Assembly: GCA_003224135.1 (NCBI GenBank)
Contig: QHYO01000471.1
Span: 1 to 5,283, forward strand
Length of the DNA stretch: 5,283 bases
Source: Acidobacteriota bacterium
Lineage (GTDB): Bacteria > Acidobacteriota > Terriglobia > Acidiferrales > UBA7541
Direction of reading: 5' to 3'
Part shown: piece by piece, positions 4,735-5,283 of the stretch
Layout of the letters: the number at the start of each line of letters is the position of its first letter
Position numbering within the stretch: position 1 is the stretch's first letter
The notes under the pieces: model-generated
What the model saw: only the letters and a program-made list of their open reading frames with translations
Database searches by the model: none
What the model was told of the DNA's origin: nothing
Position numbers and translations under genes: made by a program

Positions 4735-5283
4735 CTACTCCTTCACCCCCAACTGCCAGAACAAAAACGAATAAATATCCGTCCCTTCTTCAATCTGCTT
4801 TGTGATCGGCTTCCCCGCGCCGTGTCCTGCTTTCGGTTCGATCCGCAACAGTATCGGACGCTCCCGGCTCTGCCCATTCGCCGCCTCGGCCTGCATCAGC
4901 GCTGCCATTTTTTTGGCGTGCATGGGATCGACTCGCGTATCCGTGTCCGCGGTCATGAACATGATCGCCGGAGCAGTGCCGTACTCCGGTATCCAAAGTT
5001 TTGCGATCTGAAAATTCTGATAGCGCAGCATGTCCAGCAGCGGCACCTGGCATACCACCGCGCGAAACAGATCAGGACGCTGCGTAAACGCCGCGCCCAT
5101 CAGCAATCCGCCGTTTGACCCGCCCTGAATCGCCAGATGATCTTTGTCCGTGATCTTGTCGGCAATCAGAAATTCGGCGGCAGAGATGAAATCGTCAAAG
5201 ACATTCTGTTTTTTATCCAGCATGCCGGCGCGATGCCAGTCTTCGCCAAACTCCGCGCCGCCGCGCAGGTTCGCCACCGCAAA
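4735..5283 (-). CDS. Prolyl oligopeptidase family (S9A) serine peptidase, C-terminal part
   Basis: The visible 182 residues are the C-terminal part of the alpha/beta-hydrolase domain of a prolyl oligopeptidase-like enzyme; the N-terminal part, including the beta-propeller, lies beyond the right edge. Numbering is from the first whole codon at the edge. FAVANLRGGAEFGEDWH opens the fragment and is typical of the family. The catalytic Ser is S56 in QGGSNGG, the Asp is probably D115 in ADTDTRVDP with the substrate-binding arginine R117, and the His is H154 in KAGHGAGKP. The protein ends FLFWQLGVKE. Such enzymes cleave after proline in short peptides and are cytosolic or periplasmic. Oddly, EYGTA (100-104) runs directly into PAIMFMTAD, whereas family members usually have about 25-30 more residues there, including an SPYHHV-like segment. 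The gene converges on the upstream pair with a 71-nt gap in which no convincing terminator is seen. Confidence 0.9.
   Translation of the reverse strand, partial: FAVANLRGGAEFGEDWHRAGMLDKKQNVFDDFISAAEFLIADKITDKDHLAIQGGSNGGLLMGAAFTQRPDLFRAVVCQVPLLDMLRYQNFQIAKLWIPEYGTAPAIMFMTADTDTRVDPMHAKKMAALMQAEAANGQSRERPILLRIEPKAGHGAGKPITKQIEEGTDIYSFLFWQLGVKE

Noticed and set aside
4664..4737. Bidirectional terminator between the convergent genes (GGGTGC at 4666-4671 with GCACCC at 4730-4735)
   Set aside because: The arms are only 6 bp, separated by 58 nt, with no T-tract on either side, so this does not look like an intrinsic terminator.
4633..5118. Plus-strand open frame of 161 codons opposite the peptidase
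   Set aside because: The minus strand clearly encodes the S9A catalytic domain with its Ser, Asp and His motifs. The plus frame is a shadow and overlaps the end of the small gene.

Overview
The window looks like chromosomal DNA of a GC-rich soil-type bacterium, most likely an acidobacterium. Two things suggest this: the style of the short hairpin repeats at the left, and the wording of the peptidase fragment at the right. The assignment is an inference from family resemblance; no marker gene is present.

Layout. Positions 1 to about 1301 hold no credible gene. They are packed with short-loop inverted repeats arranged as several interleaved repeat families. An 89-nt element with three hairpins occurs four times at exactly the same length. 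A 93/94-nt unit and a ~172-nt unit each occur twice. A stem-loop with an ATTCC/GGAAT outer stem occurs in full three times, each with a different interior, and as a partial fourth copy at the left edge. Positions 1302-1498 are a single-copy leader with a plausible sigma-70-type promoter. At 1499-4042 (+) lies a large gene for an N-terminal HD phosphohydrolase-like domain fused to an Hsp90/GHKL-type ATPase. After 111 nt it is followed by a 169-residue unrecognised gene on the same strand (4154-4663). After a 71-nt convergent gap, the 3' part of a prolyl oligopeptidase (S9A) gene runs leftwards off the right edge (4735-5283, minus).

How the parts may work together. The HD-Hsp90-like gene and the small gene downstream read as a two-gene cassette between a repeat-rich spacer and an ordinary metabolic gene, which is a typical accessory setting. 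In the large protein the HD metal ligands and all the GHKL nucleotide-binding motifs are visible. The simplest model is an ATP-gated phosphohydrolase: the Hsp90-like module senses or remodels a partner and controls the HD domain. Similar HD plus Hsp90-like architectures have been discussed as biological-conflict (defence) proteins, but no defence role can be read from this sequence. The small downstream protein is the obvious candidate partner. The peptidase gene retains its Ser-Asp-His triad but appears to lack a segment of roughly 25-30 residues that normally precedes the Asp strand.
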